Positions 53,526-62,766 of a stretch of DNA of 64,000 nt are shown one piece after another (within the stretch, counting starts at the first letter, position 1; the number at the start of each line of letters is the position of its first letter). This DNA comes from JAXLXE01 sp046328115 (GTDB taxonomy: Bacteria > Chloroflexota > UBA6077 > JACCZL01). A program made the translations under genes and the position numbers. Location of the stretch: assembly GCA_046328115.1 (NCBI GenBank), contig JAXLXE010000001.1, forward strand, positions 930,001 through 994,000, written 5' to 3'. The notes under the pieces were generated by a model, which had not been told where the DNA came from, searched no databases, and saw only the letters and a list, made by a program, of their open reading frames with translations.

Positions 53526-55436
53526 TCAGCGTGGCTGGCGGGCGGTGGCCAGGTAGTCGGCGGCGGCTTTGGCGCGCTCCGTGGTCTTGTCGGTCAGGGC
53601 CTGCACGGCGCGGTCGAGCTCCGCGCGGGTGCCTGCTTTGTCGGCGTATGGCGCGAGCAGGGCGGCCATGCGCTGGTACTCGGCCGCTAGCTGGTCAGGC
53701 ACGAAGACCTGGTTGGCAACCTGGCCCACGTAGCCGACGTAGCGCTCCTGGTACGTGGGGTCGTCCAGCAGGAAGCGGATGAGGGGCCAGCGGTCGGTGA
53801 CGTCCTGCCGATCCAGCGTCACGCCGCGCCCGGGGCCCATGCCGCCGCGCTGGCCATCCGCCATGGGGGCCTTTGGCTTCGCCGCCGGCACCGCGCCCTG
53901 GCCGGCGCCGCCACCCAAGCCGCCGGCGCCGCGAGCGGGACCCCGGAAGCCCCCCTGGCCGCCGGAGGCACCCGGGCCCGCGGCGCCACCGGGAGCGATG
54001 GAGCCGCCCTGTCCCACCCCGCCGCCGGGGCCGCCTGGGCCCGCGGCAGCGCCGGGGCCGCCTGGGCCCGCGGCAGCGCCGGGGCCACCCGGTCCACCCG
54101 GGCCGTTCTGGCCCGCGAAGCCGCCGGGGCCGCCTTCGCTCAGGATCATGTTGTGGTCCCAGGAGATCCACGTCAGCCGGTCCGTGGCCGGGTCGTGGTA
54201 CAGGTAGTAGTTGTGGGTCATGCCGCCGTAGGTGTCCCAGTGCTGCATCACGCCGCTCAGCGCCAGCCACTTCAAGAAGCCGTCCACCGCGAAGACCGAC
54301 TCTAGCTCCTTGCGCCAGGCGGCGGGGTCGCTGGTCCGCTTCGGGGAGTGCAGTACGTCGTACAGCCTCTGCACGTCGCTCCAGTCGGCATCCTTGTTGT
54401 TCTCCTTCTGGAAGGTCTCCGCGATCTGGTCGGCGGTGCCCTGCGCCAGGCTGGCGGCGCGGCCGTCGGCCTCGTAGATGTTGCCGCTGTCGCTGCCGAA
54501 CTCGCGCTTGACCACCGTGTCGTCGATCACCTCCACGGCGGTGTAGATGCCAAGGCTGACCGGCCCCTCGCCGTGGTCAACCAGGACCTCGTAGAACGCC
54601 GTCCGGGCGGCGGGCAACCCCGCCTTTGCCAGCAGGCCGTACGCTACGGTGTCGCGCATGTTGGTGGCGTCCGAGAAGTTGTTGCCCAGCGAAAGCTGGT
54701 CGAACCCGTAGAAGCGCTGGTTCTTGATCTCCGGGTGCGCGTCCTCCAGCTTGTCGAAGTCCAGCTTGAGCGGGAGCTTCGGGGAGCCGCTGCCCCAGGA
54801 GCTCATGAGCGATGAATTGCCCTTGTAGCGCACGCCCACGTTGGTCCAGGTCTTGCCGTTGAGCTCGACGGTGGCGGCCACCCAGTCTGGGCTCTTCGTG
54901 ACCATTCGGCCAGGAGGGCCGTCTGGGCCACCGGGAGCTCCGCCGGGAGGCCCGCCAGGAAATCCGCCCTGGGGCGGCTCCGGGGGCTGACCCTGGCCGT
55001 TGCCGAACTGCCCGCCAGGCGGCGGGCCACCCATGGGACGCGAGCCCCTCTCGCCGAACAGCGCGGTCATGTTGGCCTGCATGGCCGACCAGCTCTCCGG
55101 CGAGATGGTGATGGTGAGCTGGTTCACCCGGTCCTTCGGGAACACCACCTCGTAGTTGGGACGGGCGTCGTTGCCGTGGCTGCTCTCGGCCCAGCCAGCC
55201 GGCCGCGCCACGCTGGTCTTGTCTTTGGTTCTGGCTTCGGCTTTCGCATCGGTCTTGCCGGCGGGCCTCGCGGCAGCGTTCGCGGGCGCGTCCACCGTGG
55301 TTGACGTGGGGCTGGCGGGCTGGCTGCCCGAGCCCGTGAGCGACTGGACCGGGCCGCAGGCCGCCAGGAGGACGGCCAGTCCGCCGCAGAGCAGGGTGTG
55401 GGTCAGCGGCACTCGGGCTCGCCTGGTGTGTTTCAT
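53526..55436 (-). CDS. CotH-kinase-family lipoprotein with Gly/Pro-rich tract
   Basis: 636 residues from the ATG at 55436 (AGGAGAGCTTGAG upstream); the longer frame to 55511 lacks a ribosome site. It has a lipoprotein signal (LLCGGLAVLLAAC). Two Gly/Pro-rich collagen-like stretches occur, one at about residues 140-180 and one at about 435-520 with GGPGAAAGP-type repeats. The CotH kinase core is intact: VGVRYKGNSS, KLPLKLDFDK, QLSLGNNFSDATNMRDTVAY, LGIYTAVEVIDD and ISWDHNM. CotH proteins are atypical kinases that phosphorylate proteins on the cell surface. It is followed by DUF4956 and VTC-domain genes, a combination seen repeatedly in bacteria. Confidence 0.88.
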   Translation of the reverse strand: MKHTRRARVPLTHTLLCGGLAVLLAACGPVQSLTGSGSQPASPTSTTVDAPANAAARPAGKTDAKAEARTKDKTSVARPAGWAESSHGNDARPNYEVVFPKDRVNQLTITISPESWSAMQANMTALFGERGSRPMGGPPPGGQFGNGQGQPPEPPQGGFPGGPPGGAPGGPDGPPGRMVTKSPDWVAATVELNGKTWTNVGVRYKGNSSLMSSWGSGSPKLPLKLDFDKLEDAHPEIKNQRFYGFDQLSLGNNFSDATNMRDTVAYGLLAKAGLPAARTAFYEVLVDHGEGPVSLGIYTAVEVIDDTVVKREFGSDSGNIYEADGRAASLAQGTADQIAETFQKENNKDADWSDVQRLYDVLHSPKRTSDPAAWRKELESVFAVDGFLKWLALSGVMQHWDTYGGMTHNYYLYHDPATDRLTWISWDHNMILSEGGPGGFAGQNGPGGPGGPGAAAGPGGPGAAAGPGGPGGGVGQGGSIAPGGAAGPGASGGQGGFRGPARGAGGLGGGAGQGAVPAAKPKAPMADGQRGGMGPGRGVTLDRQDVTDRWPLIRFLLDDPTYQERYVGYVGQVANQVFVPDQLAAEYQRMAALLAPYADKAGTRAELDRAVQALTDKTTERAKAAADYLATARQPR

Positions 55437-55507
55437 CTCAAGCTCTCCTAGATGTCGCTGGGATCTTGCGAGGATCTTGCTGGGACCTCGCGGGCTCGTG
55501 GCACAGG

Positions 55508-56173
55508 TCACGAGCCCGCGCCAAAGCGGGCGGCGCCATTCGCGTTCGCGGCCGTTATCGGGGCGCTCGCGGCCGCCGCGCGGCCGCGGTCGGGCTCGTC
55601 GCAGGTCACGGTCATCTCCACGGAGTCGCGCAGGAAGTCGATCCGCCCCAGGTCCACCCGCTTGACCGCCAGCCCCGTGCGTTCGCGGAGATCGGCCAGC
55701 AAGAGCGGCCGCTTCTCAGGGGCGATCAGGTCCAGTCGATCGTACGTCAGGCGATGGCTCGCCTCAAAGCGGAAGCCCCACCCCTTCTCCAGCACGTACA
55801 GCAGCACCACGATCACGGCGTTGGCCACGATCGCCGGCACCAGGTTGGAGGGCGTCATCATGAAGGCGTTCATCACCGGCAACGCGATCAACACGAACAG
55901 GTAGGTCATCTCGCGGATCGGCATCTCATCCGTGCGGTAGTTGAGCACGGAGAAGATGGCGAACAGGCCGAAGCCCACGCCGACGCTGAGCTCGACGTTT
56001 CCCAGCAGACTGAGCACGAAGAAGATCATGGCGTTGAAGGCCAGGAAGGAGGGCACGTACTTGCGGTCGCGCGTGACGGGGTAGTAGATGCCGCGCACGA
56101 TCAGCAGAGCCGTTGCCAGGTTAAACGCGGCACCGATGATGAAGTCGTGGATCTCACCGAACATCGGCGCCAC
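55508..56173 (-). CDS. DUF4956 membrane protein
   Basis: 221 residues (a start at 56164, MFGEIHDF, is equally possible). Four hydrophobic helices (FLAFNAMIFFVLSLLGNVEL; GFGLFAIFSVLNYRTDEMPI, the family hallmark) are followed by a soluble C-terminus of about 90 residues. It overlaps the VTC-domain gene by about 20 bases. Members co-occur with VTC and CotH genes, and a role in polyphosphate or surface polymer handling is assumed but not shown. Confidence 0.85.
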   Translation of the reverse strand: MAPMFGEIHDFIIGAAFNLATALLIVRGIYYPVTRDRKYVPSFLAFNAMIFFVLSLLGNVELSVGVGFGLFAIFSVLNYRTDEMPIREMTYLFVLIALPVMNAFMMTPSNLVPAIVANAVIVVLLYVLEKGWGFRFEASHRLTYDRLDLIAPEKRPLLLADLRERTGLAVKRVDLGRIDFLRDSVEMTVTCDEPDRGRAAAASAPITAANANGAARFGAGS

Positions 56174-57002
56174 CTCCGGCCAGTCTCGCCATCGCCCTGA
56201 GCTGGGGCTTGAAGCGATTGTGCGGTAGCTCCGGGTAGAGCAACGACACGCCCGTGCAGTACTTGCTCACGCTCAGCGGCTGGACCCGGAGCTCCCGCAT
56301 GCAGCGCGCGAAGGGTGAGTCGCGATCCGGGCCCGCCTGCTTGAGCTCGGCGATGGCCAGGCCGGGCAGGATGGCGATTCGGCTTCCCCACTCGCCCCGC
56401 GCCTCGAATCGCACGTCCAGGTCCAGCGTGAGCCGCTCGGCGCGCTCCACGCCGGCCAGGGTGATCCGCGTGAAGCTGTTCGTTAGCTTCTGTTCCAGCC
56501 CCCCGTCGAGGCCAGGAGCGTGCCGCGCCAGGAGGTCGCCGGCCTCGGGCGTGAGCTCCGTCAGGAGACGCGGCGTGGGCAAGCGATGCTTGATCGTCCG
56601 GCCGCGGTTGTTCTTGACCTTCACTTCGAAGAAGGCCAGGCCGCTGTCCAGATAGGTCCGGCCGCGGGCCTTGACCCGAGTGGCCCGGCCGGTGTGGTGC
56701 TGGGGGTACAGCTCAAACGAGGGCGTATCGAAGTAGACGGTGCGGTAGCGGTGCCGCCGCGTGCCGCCGATCTGCAGCACGCGGTAGTGGCGAGTGAGGC
56801 CGGCCAGCGCCGCGAGCAGGCGGGGGGGGTCCAGGACGTACTTGGTATCCACCCGATTCAGCAGGGACACGCGCTCCAGGTCGGCCAGCGTGGTCGGGCA
56901 GAACCGGTCCATGAGCACGTCCGGCGCAGAAGGCGAGTGGCGCGCAGCCGATGGTTCAGCGCGGCGCGTGTCCAGTGTGGGGTGGGGCATTGTGAGCTCC
57001 AT
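56154..57002 (-). CDS. VTC-domain (polyphosphate-polymerase-type) protein
   Basis: 282 residues from the ATG at 57002 (another at 56990). The tunnel-fold motifs are present: LNRVDTKYVLDPPRL, HRYRTVYFDTPSF, YPQHHTGRATRVKARGRTY, FFEVKVKNNRGRTIKHR, and C-terminal IAELKQAG with PLSVSKYCTG. These basic and acidic strands form the catalytic tunnel of the eukaryotic VTC4 polyphosphate polymerase; bacterial members are presumed nucleotide-triphosphate-using polymerases. First gene of the operon VTC - DUF4956 - CotH. Its promoter region is shared with the divergent two-component system. Confidence 0.87.
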   Translation of the reverse strand: MELTMPHPTLDTRRAEPSAARHSPSAPDVLMDRFCPTTLADLERVSLLNRVDTKYVLDPPRLLAALAGLTRHYRVLQIGGTRRHRYRTVYFDTPSFELYPQHHTGRATRVKARGRTYLDSGLAFFEVKVKNNRGRTIKHRLPTPRLLTELTPEAGDLLARHAPGLDGGLEQKLTNSFTRITLAGVERAERLTLDLDVRFEARGEWGSRIAILPGLAIAELKQAGPDRDSPFARCMRELRVQPLSVSKYCTGVSLLYPELPHNRFKPQLRAMARLAGGGADVR

Positions 57003-57092
57003 GGCGGACCTCCGATCGTTCGCCGATGGCGTTGACTCTACGGACCGAAGCTTGGAACAACCTGAGAATCGTGGTGCCATTCGGGAGCCCGG

Positions 57093-57106
57093 CCCATTCG
57101 AATGGG
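57093..57106. promoter_or_regulatory. 14-bp palindrome between the VTC operon and the two-component system
   Basis: CCCATTCGAATGGG is a perfect palindrome in the 169-bp divergent gap, 66 bp before the response-regulator start. It is a candidate operator for one or both directions. Confidence 0.35.
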
Positions 57107-57171
57107 TTGGGGCGCCGCTTCCAAGCCCATTCCAAGGTTGGCGCGCTATCGTTGCGTCAGGAGAACCTGGG

Positions 57172-57843
57172 ATGTACGTGCTGGTGGTGGAGGACGATCC
57201 GCGTGTGGGTCGGCTGCTGCAACGTGCGCTGGCAGAGGCGGACCACCGCGTGGACCTGGCCACCGACGGCGAGGAGGGGCTGCAGCGGGCCGAGAGCGGC
57301 GCGTACGACCTGCTGGTGCTGGACGTGATGCTGCCCGGTCTGGACGGCCTGGAGGTGGCTCGGCGGCTGCGGAGGCAACGCGTCCAGACGCCCATTCTCA
57401 TGCTCACGGCGCGCGACGCGGTACAGGACCGCGTGCGGGGACTCGACGCGGGTGCGGACGACTACCTGACCAAGCCGTTCGCCCTGGAGGAATTGCTGGC
57501 CAGGGTGCGGGCACAGGCTCGGCGCGCCGCTGACGCCACAAGCGAGGAGATCCTGGAGGTTGGCGATCTGACGCTGAACCTGGAGCGGCACGAGGCCCGG
57601 CGCGGTGACCGCGAGATCGAGCTCACGGCGCGTGAGCTCGACCTGCTGGCCTACCTGATGCGTAACTCGGGGCGGGTGCTGACGAAGGCGCAGATCCTTG
57701 ATCACGTGTGGGGGTACGACAACGAGGCCACCTCCAACGTGGTTGAGATCTACGTCCACTACCTGCGAGACAAAGTGGACCGCGGGTTCACGCGCCCGCT
57801 GATCCGCACTGTCCGCGGCGTGGGCTACAGCGTCCGGGCCTGA
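57172..57843 (+). CDS. OmpR/PhoB-type response regulator
   Basis: 223 residues from the ATG at 57172 (AGGAG upstream; the open frame further left is not coding). Receiver domain with phospho-acceptor D51 (LLVLDVMLPGLDG), acidic pair in VVEDDPR and Lys in YLTKPF. C-terminal winged helix (LTARELDLLAYLMRNSGRVL; IRTVRGVGYSVR). It precedes the histidine kinase by 58 bp and is divergent from the VTC-DUF4956-CotH operon, its probable target. Confidence 0.93.
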   Translation: MYVLVVEDDPRVGRLLQRALAEADHRVDLATDGEEGLQRAESGAYDLLVLDVMLPGLDGLEVARRLRRQRVQTPILMLTARDAVQDRVRGLDAGADDYLTKPFALEELLARVRAQARRAADATSEEILEVGDLTLNLERHEARRGDREIELTARELDLLAYLMRNSGRVLTKAQILDHVWGYDNEATSNVVEIYVHYLRDKVDRGFTRPLIRTVRGVGYSVRA

Positions 57844-57901
57844 TCGCGCCCAGGCGGGAGGTTGGCGTGACGGCGATGAGCGGCGAGCGGGTGTAGCGAG
57901 G

Positions 57902-59194
57902 GTGTTCGCTCGGATTCGGTGGCGGCTGGTGGCCTGGACCATGCTGGTGGTGGGCGTGATTCTGCTCGCGCTGGGCGTCATCGTCTACGCGGCGCTGGAT
58001 CGTCGCCTGATGGATCAGCTAGACCGTAACCTCACCAGCCGCGCGGACATCGAGGGACCGGCGTTCGGCGCGATCATGGGCGGCGGTCCCGGGCGGCGGC
58101 CCGGCTACAGCGGCGGCGTGTTTTACGTGGCCCTGCAGCCAGACGGCGGCTTGTTCGCCAATCCGCAACAGGTCAACCTGGAGGGGGCGAGCTTCCCCGT
58201 TCCGACGGGTGGCGTGGACGTGCTGGCCACGATGATGCTGAACGGCGAGCCGACGCGAGTCTACGTGCGCCTGTTGGCTCCACCGGCCCCGCCGGGCGCG
58301 CGTCTGGTGGTGGGGCAGAACCTGGTGCCAGAACTGGGTGCCCTGCGCTCGCTCCTCGTAGTCCTGGTGGTGGGCGGGACGATGGGGTTGCTGATGTCGC
58401 TAGCGGGCGCGTGGTTCCTGGCGGGGCGGGCGCTGGTCCCGATCGAACGCGCCTTCCGGCGGCAGCAGGAGTTCGTGGCGGATGCCTCGCACGAGCTGCG
58501 GACGCCCCTGACCGTCCTGCGATCCGCCACGGATCTGCTCCACCGCCATCGGGGGGAGCCCCTGGAGGCGAACGGCGAGCTGTTCGACGACGTCCGCGCG
58601 GAAATAGGCCGGCTGGAACGGCTCACCAGCGACCTGCTCACGCTGGCACGGTCGGATCGCGGTGAGCTGCAGCTCGCGGTGGCCGAAGTGGACGCCGCGG
58701 CGATCGTGGCGGACGTCGTCCGGCGGGCGGAGCCGCTGGCCGGCGACCGCGGCGTTCGGCTGATCCTGGACGGGGGTGACGCGGCCGCGCTGGTGGAGGC
58801 CGATCCGGATCGACTGCACCAGCTCGTGCTGATCCTGCTGGACAACGCGCTGGAGCACACGCCGCGAGGTGGGGAGGTCCGGGCGCGGGTTGGCGGCGAG
58901 CAGGGGGAGGTGGCGATCACGGTGGCGGACACGGGCGACGGCATCCCGCCCGAGCACCTGCCGCACATCTTTGAGCGGTTCTACCGGGCGGATGCCGCGC
59001 GGACGCGCACTCGCTCTGGAGCGGGGCTGGGGCTGGCCATCGCCAGGACGCTGGCGGAGGCGCACGGGGGTACGCTCACGATCACGAGCGAGCCGGGCGC
59101 GGGGACGCGGGCCACGGTGCGGCTGCCGGGTTGCGGCGGGGCTACGGCCGACGTGGCAGGGGCCGCGGACCGGCTCGCCGCCGGCCGCGAGTAG
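57902..59194 (+). CDS. Membrane sensor histidine kinase
   Basis: 430 residues. Two membrane helices (LVAWTMLVVGVILLALGVIV and about residues 140-175) enclose a sensor region with a Gly-rich loop. The H-box carries H197 (ASHELRTPLTVLR), the N-box is LDNALEHTPRGGEV, and G-boxes are DTGDGIPPEHL and GAGLGLAIARTL. The start is a GTG. Partner of the response regulator upstream. Confidence 0.92.
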   Translation: MFARIRWRLVAWTMLVVGVILLALGVIVYAALDRRLMDQLDRNLTSRADIEGPAFGAIMGGGPGRRPGYSGGVFYVALQPDGGLFANPQQVNLEGASFPVPTGGVDVLATMMLNGEPTRVYVRLLAPPAPPGARLVVGQNLVPELGALRSLLVVLVVGGTMGLLMSLAGAWFLAGRALVPIERAFRRQQEFVADASHELRTPLTVLRSATDLLHRHRGEPLEANGELFDDVRAEIGRLERLTSDLLTLARSDRGELQLAVAEVDAAAIVADVVRRAEPLAGDRGVRLILDGGDAAALVEADPDRLHQLVLILLDNALEHTPRGGEVRARVGGEQGEVAITVADTGDGIPPEHLPHIFERFYRADAARTRTRSGAGLGLAIARTLAEAHGGTLTITSEPGAGTRATVRLPGCGGATADVAGAADRLAAGRE

Positions 59195-59222
59195 CCGCGG
59201 CCGTACGAGCGCGCGCTGCCGA

Positions 59223-60161
59223 TCACCGCCAGGGTTCGATGAGGATCTTGCCCTGGCGGGTGGTGCGGGCCAGGGTGAACGCCTCCTCTAGCTGCTCCAG
59301 GCCCATGCGGTGGGCGATCATGCGGGTGAGCTGGAGGCGCGGCATGACGGCGACGGCGCGCCTGAAGGTGGCGACGCCGCCGGAGCCGTAGACGCCGCGG
59401 AGGCGGAGCTCCCGGCGGTGAAAGCGGTAGAGGGGCAGCGACACGCGGGCTTCCGTGGAGGCCACGCCCACCATCACGACGGTGCCGCTGGGCCGCACGG
59501 CCTCCAGGCAGTTGTCCAGCGCGGGCGCGCTGCCGGCGGCCTCCCAGGCGATGTCTACCCCCGCCCCGTCCGTGAACGCGGCCACGGCATCGCTCAGCGA
59601 CTCGCGGGACGGGTCCACCCCGACCTCCGCGCCCAACTCGCGGGCGAGCGCGACGCGGGTGGGATCGACGTCCGACACCATCACGCGGGCACCGAAGACG
59701 CGGGCGAGCTGGGCGACCATCTGGCCCATGGGCCCGGCGCCGGTGACCAGCACGCGGGCGCCCTGCTCCGGCATAGCGGCCTCTACGGAGGCGAGGCAGC
59801 AGGCCAGCGGCTCCACGAAGATAGCGGCGTCGAGCTCGACGGACGTCGGCAGGACGACCACGTTTTCGGCGGGGACCACCACCTGCTCGGCGAACCCGCC
59901 GCGGCCGGCGACGGCCACCCTGGTACCCACGGCGAGATCGCTCACGCCGGCGCCCACGGCGTCGACCGTGCCGCCCCACTCGTGGCCCCACACGAAGGGC
60001 GCGGGCGCGGACGGAGGCACCAGGCCTTCGTGCTGATGGACCTCGGTCATGCACACGCCGCAGGCGTGGACGCGCACGCGGACCTCGCCGGGTCCCGGCT
60101 CGGGTGTGGGGACGTGCTGGAGCTCCAGCTGGGTGCCGCCGTGCCACATTACTTGACGCAT
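59223..60161 (-). CDS. Zinc-type alcohol dehydrogenase without structural-zinc lobe
   Basis: 312 residues, shorter than usual. Catalytic zinc site: CGVCMTEVH, GHEWGG, and EPLACC. NAD(P) fold VLVTGAGPMGQMVAQLAR. The four-Cys structural zinc loop of classic enzymes is missing: the segment goes straight from GTRVAVAGRGGFAEQV onwards. GGAG stands before the ATG at 60161. Substrate unknown (sugar alcohol or aliphatic alcohol). It is divergent from lpdA across a repeat-bearing gap. Confidence 0.85.
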   Translation of the reverse strand: MRQVMWHGGTQLELQHVPTPEPGPGEVRVRVHACGVCMTEVHQHEGLVPPSAPAPFVWGHEWGGTVDAVGAGVSDLAVGTRVAVAGRGGFAEQVVVPAENVVVLPTSVELDAAIFVEPLACCLASVEAAMPEQGARVLVTGAGPMGQMVAQLARVFGARVMVSDVDPTRVALARELGAEVGVDPSRESLSDAVAAFTDGAGVDIAWEAAGSAPALDNCLEAVRPSGTVVMVGVASTEARVSLPLYRFHRRELRLRGVYGSGGVATFRRAVAVMPRLQLTRMIAHRMGLEQLEEAFTLARTTRQGKILIEPWR

Positions 60162-60180
60162 GTCTGGTCACTCCGTGAGT

Positions 60181-60213
60181 GTTGTTTGGCCGTTGTTTGG
60201 CCGTTGTTTGGTC
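60181..60213. repeat. 11-bp triple tandem repeat ahead of the alcohol dehydrogenase
   Basis: GTTGTTTGGCC occurs three times in a row (last unit ends GGTC), followed by an A-run, 20-50 bp upstream of the dehydrogenase start. The period equals about one helical turn, so repeated binding sites are possible. Confidence 0.6.
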
Positions 60214-60382
60214 AAAAAAGGGCTAGGACATAGTAAATCTCGGTCAGTGGTGGTGTGGCCACCTGCTGGTCGAACTCTCGAGTTTGCGATAGCCCCAGAC
60301 CGCCTCCGCGTCCTGAGCCTGCGAAGGATCTAGCGGTGGGCGCGCCGGACGTGATCGAGCGATGGCGTCTGGCGGGAGAGGC

Positions 60383-60503
60383 GGAAGGTGCTTTGTGCCT
60401 CAGCGAGCGAGTGGGTGCTGGGGCTACCGCGACGGGGTCTGGCTCGGGATGTGGAAGGTGCTTCGTGCCTCAGCACGCGAATGACGGCGGGGGCTACCGC
60501 GAC
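60383..60503. repeat. Two direct copies of a dispersed hairpin repeat
   Basis: Copies at about 60383-60433 and 60452-60503 share GGAAGGTGCTT(T/C)GTGCCTCAGC and G(G)GGCTACCGCGAC. A third copy lies inverted at 37781-37835. The core CGTGCCTCAGCACG can fold. It is a REP-like intergenic family. Confidence 0.7.
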
Positions 60504-60652
60504 CGTCTCAGACTGGGGACGCGCAAGGCGACCGGTGGGGGTAAGATTCCCTCAGTTGGCCGTTCGGCGTACGCCGGACCACTTTTCCAACGCCCTACTC
60601 CGTTCCGTAGCGCATATCCGCATCGCAACCCCCGAAACTTCGCCCCCGAGGT

Positions 60653-62074
60653 GTGTCTGTGCAGCATGACGTCGATCTCTGCGTGATCGGCACCGGTCCT
60701 GGCGGCTACGTGGCCGCGATTCGCGCCGCCCAGCTTGGGCTCAGGGTCGCCGCCGTCGAGCGCGAGGAGGTGGGTGGCGTCTGCCTCAACCGCGGGTGCA
60801 TCCCCACCAAGGCCATGCTCCGCTCCGCGGACGTGCTCACGACGCTGCGACACGCGGCTGACTACGGGATCAACGCCGAGAACATTTCCGTGGACTACTC
60901 GAAGGTGGTGGCGCGGAAGGACCGGATCGTCAAGCAGCTCGTGGGCGGCGTGAGCGGCCTGCTCAGCAGCAACGGAGTGGAGCTGGTTCGCGGCTCCGCG
61001 AAGCTGATTGAGCGCGGCAAGGTGGTGGTGAGCGGTACAAGCGAGGCCACCATCAACGCGAAACACGTGATCGTGGCCACGGGGTCGAGTCCGGCCAAGC
61101 TGCCCATCCGTGGCGCGGACGGCCGCAACGTAATCGACAGCGACGGGGCGTTCCAGCTCACGGCGGTGCCAGAGAGCCTGCTGGTGATCGGTGGCGGCGC
61201 AGTGGGCTCCGAGTGGGCGGCGATTTTCAACGCGTTCGGCTCCAAGGTGACGCTGGTGGAGATGCTGCCGACCCTGCTGCCGATCGAAGACGAGGAGATC
61301 GGAAAGGTCCTGGAGCGCTCATTCACGCGCAGCGGCATCACCGTCCACACGGAGGCACGGCTGGAGGAGATCCTTGACGGGGACGACGGGAACAAGGTGG
61401 GTGTGCTCACGCTGAAGGACGGTCGCCAGGAGCGGGTGAGCGCGGAGTACGTGCTGATCGGCGTGGGGCGGCGACCGAACACGGCGGGCCTGGGCCTGGA
61501 GGCGCTCGGCGTCACAACCGACCAGCGCGGCTTCGTCCAGATAGACGATCAGCTCCGCACGTCCGCGGGCAACGTGTTCGCCATCGGTGACATCAGCGGC
61601 AAGGCGCTGCTGGCGCACGTGGCCTCCCACCAGGGCATCGTGGCGGCGGAGGTGATCGCTGGCCACGACAAGCGGATGGACTACAAGGCGGTGCCGGGCT
61701 GCACGTTCACGCACCCGGAGGTCGCCAGCGTGGGCCTGTCCGAGAAGAAGGCACGGGAGGCCGGCCACGACGTGACCGTGGGCAAGTTCCCGTTCCAGGC
61801 CAGCGGCCGGGCGATGACCTACGGGGACACGGACGGCATGGTCAAGGTGGTGGCGGACAAGAAATACGGCGAGCTGCTGGGCGTCCACGTCATCGGCCCG
61901 AACGCCAGCGACATCATCCCCGAGGCCGTGCTGGGCATCCAGCTCGAGGCCACGCTGGATGACATCATGGGCACCATCCACGCGCACCCGACCCTGGCGG
62001 AGTCGTTCATGGAGGCCGCCTGGGCGGCCAGCGGCGCCGCCATCCACCTACCAAAGCCGCGCTCGCGCGCGTAA
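60653..62074 (+). CDS. lpdA: Dihydrolipoyl dehydrogenase (E3)
   Basis: 473 residues. It reoxidises dihydrolipoamide of 2-oxoacid dehydrogenase or glycine cleavage complexes with NAD. The redox disulfide is C44/C49 (GGVCLNRGCIPTK). FAD site VIGTGPGGYVAAIRAAQLG, NAD site LLVIGGGAVGSEWA, and the C-terminal catalytic His-Glu in HAHPTLAESFMEA. GTG start at 60653. lipB lies two genes downstream, making a small lipoate-related group, though no E1/E2 genes are in the window. Confidence 0.95.
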   Translation: MSVQHDVDLCVIGTGPGGYVAAIRAAQLGLRVAAVEREEVGGVCLNRGCIPTKAMLRSADVLTTLRHAADYGINAENISVDYSKVVARKDRIVKQLVGGVSGLLSSNGVELVRGSAKLIERGKVVVSGTSEATINAKHVIVATGSSPAKLPIRGADGRNVIDSDGAFQLTAVPESLLVIGGGAVGSEWAAIFNAFGSKVTLVEMLPTLLPIEDEEIGKVLERSFTRSGITVHTEARLEEILDGDDGNKVGVLTLKDGRQERVSAEYVLIGVGRRPNTAGLGLEALGVTTDQRGFVQIDDQLRTSAGNVFAIGDISGKALLAHVASHQGIVAAEVIAGHDKRMDYKAVPGCTFTHPEVASVGLSEKKAREAGHDVTVGKFPFQASGRAMTYGDTDGMVKVVADKKYGELLGVHVIGPNASDIIPEAVLGIQLEATLDDIMGTIHAHPTLAESFMEAAWAASGAAIHLPKPRSRA

Positions 62075-62123
62075 GACCGAAGCCGCGCACCCGCGCCTAA
62101 TTCCGCACCCCGGAGGGCAAACC

Positions 62124-62678
62124 ATGGGGAACACCGGACTCGTCGTCATTGACATGCTCAAGGACTTCGTGGAGGGCGTGCTGGCCAACCCGGCCTCCCG
62201 CCCGACGATCGATCCGATCGAGGCGCTGGTGAAGAAGGCCCGCCAGCGCAAGGACTGGCGGGTGATCTACGCCAACGACGCGCACCTGCCAGGCGATCTG
62301 GAGCTGGAGGTGTTTGGCGAGCACGCCATGGCCGGCTCCGCGGGCGCGGCCGTGGTGGAGCAGCTCAAGCCGATCGCGTCCGACTTCGTGGTGCCGAAGC
62401 GATTCTACTCGTCGTTCACGCAGACCGACCTGGAGGCCACCTGCCGCGTGCACGACATCGACACGCTGGTGCTGGTGGGCCAGCACACGGACTGCTGCGT
62501 GCGCCACACGTCGTACGACGCGTTCCAGCTTGGCATCAAGCTGATCGTGCCGTCTGACGCGACGGCAATTTTCTCGCCGGCGTCGGAGGAACCCGAGGCG
62601 ATCCGCCAGCAGCGGGCGCTGGATTACCTGAAGACGTTTTACGCGGCGAAGATCGTCACGAGCCGCGACCTGTTCTGA
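62124..62678 (+). CDS. Isochorismatase-family cysteine hydrolase
   Basis: 184 residues with the full triad: D10 (LVVIDMLKDF), K92 (VVPKRFYSSF) and C125 (GQHTDCCVRHT). It is close to nicotinamidase-like and N-carbamoyl hydrolases in general layout. CGGAGGG stands before the ATG at 62124. In contrast to the gene at the left edge, nothing is missing from its active site. Substrate not determinable. Confidence 0.9.
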   Translation: MGNTGLVVIDMLKDFVEGVLANPASRPTIDPIEALVKKARQRKDWRVIYANDAHLPGDLELEVFGEHAMAGSAGAAVVEQLKPIASDFVVPKRFYSSFTQTDLEATCRVHDIDTLVLVGQHTDCCVRHTSYDAFQLGIKLIVPSDATAIFSPASEEPEAIRQQRALDYLKTFYAAKIVTSRDLF

Positions 62679-62766
62679 CCATCACCAGTCGCCCACGGAT
62701 TTCGCCGCGATCGACCACGCCGGAGACCGTCGAACCGGTCGGGCGCGAGGCGTGCCTCGCCCGTCT

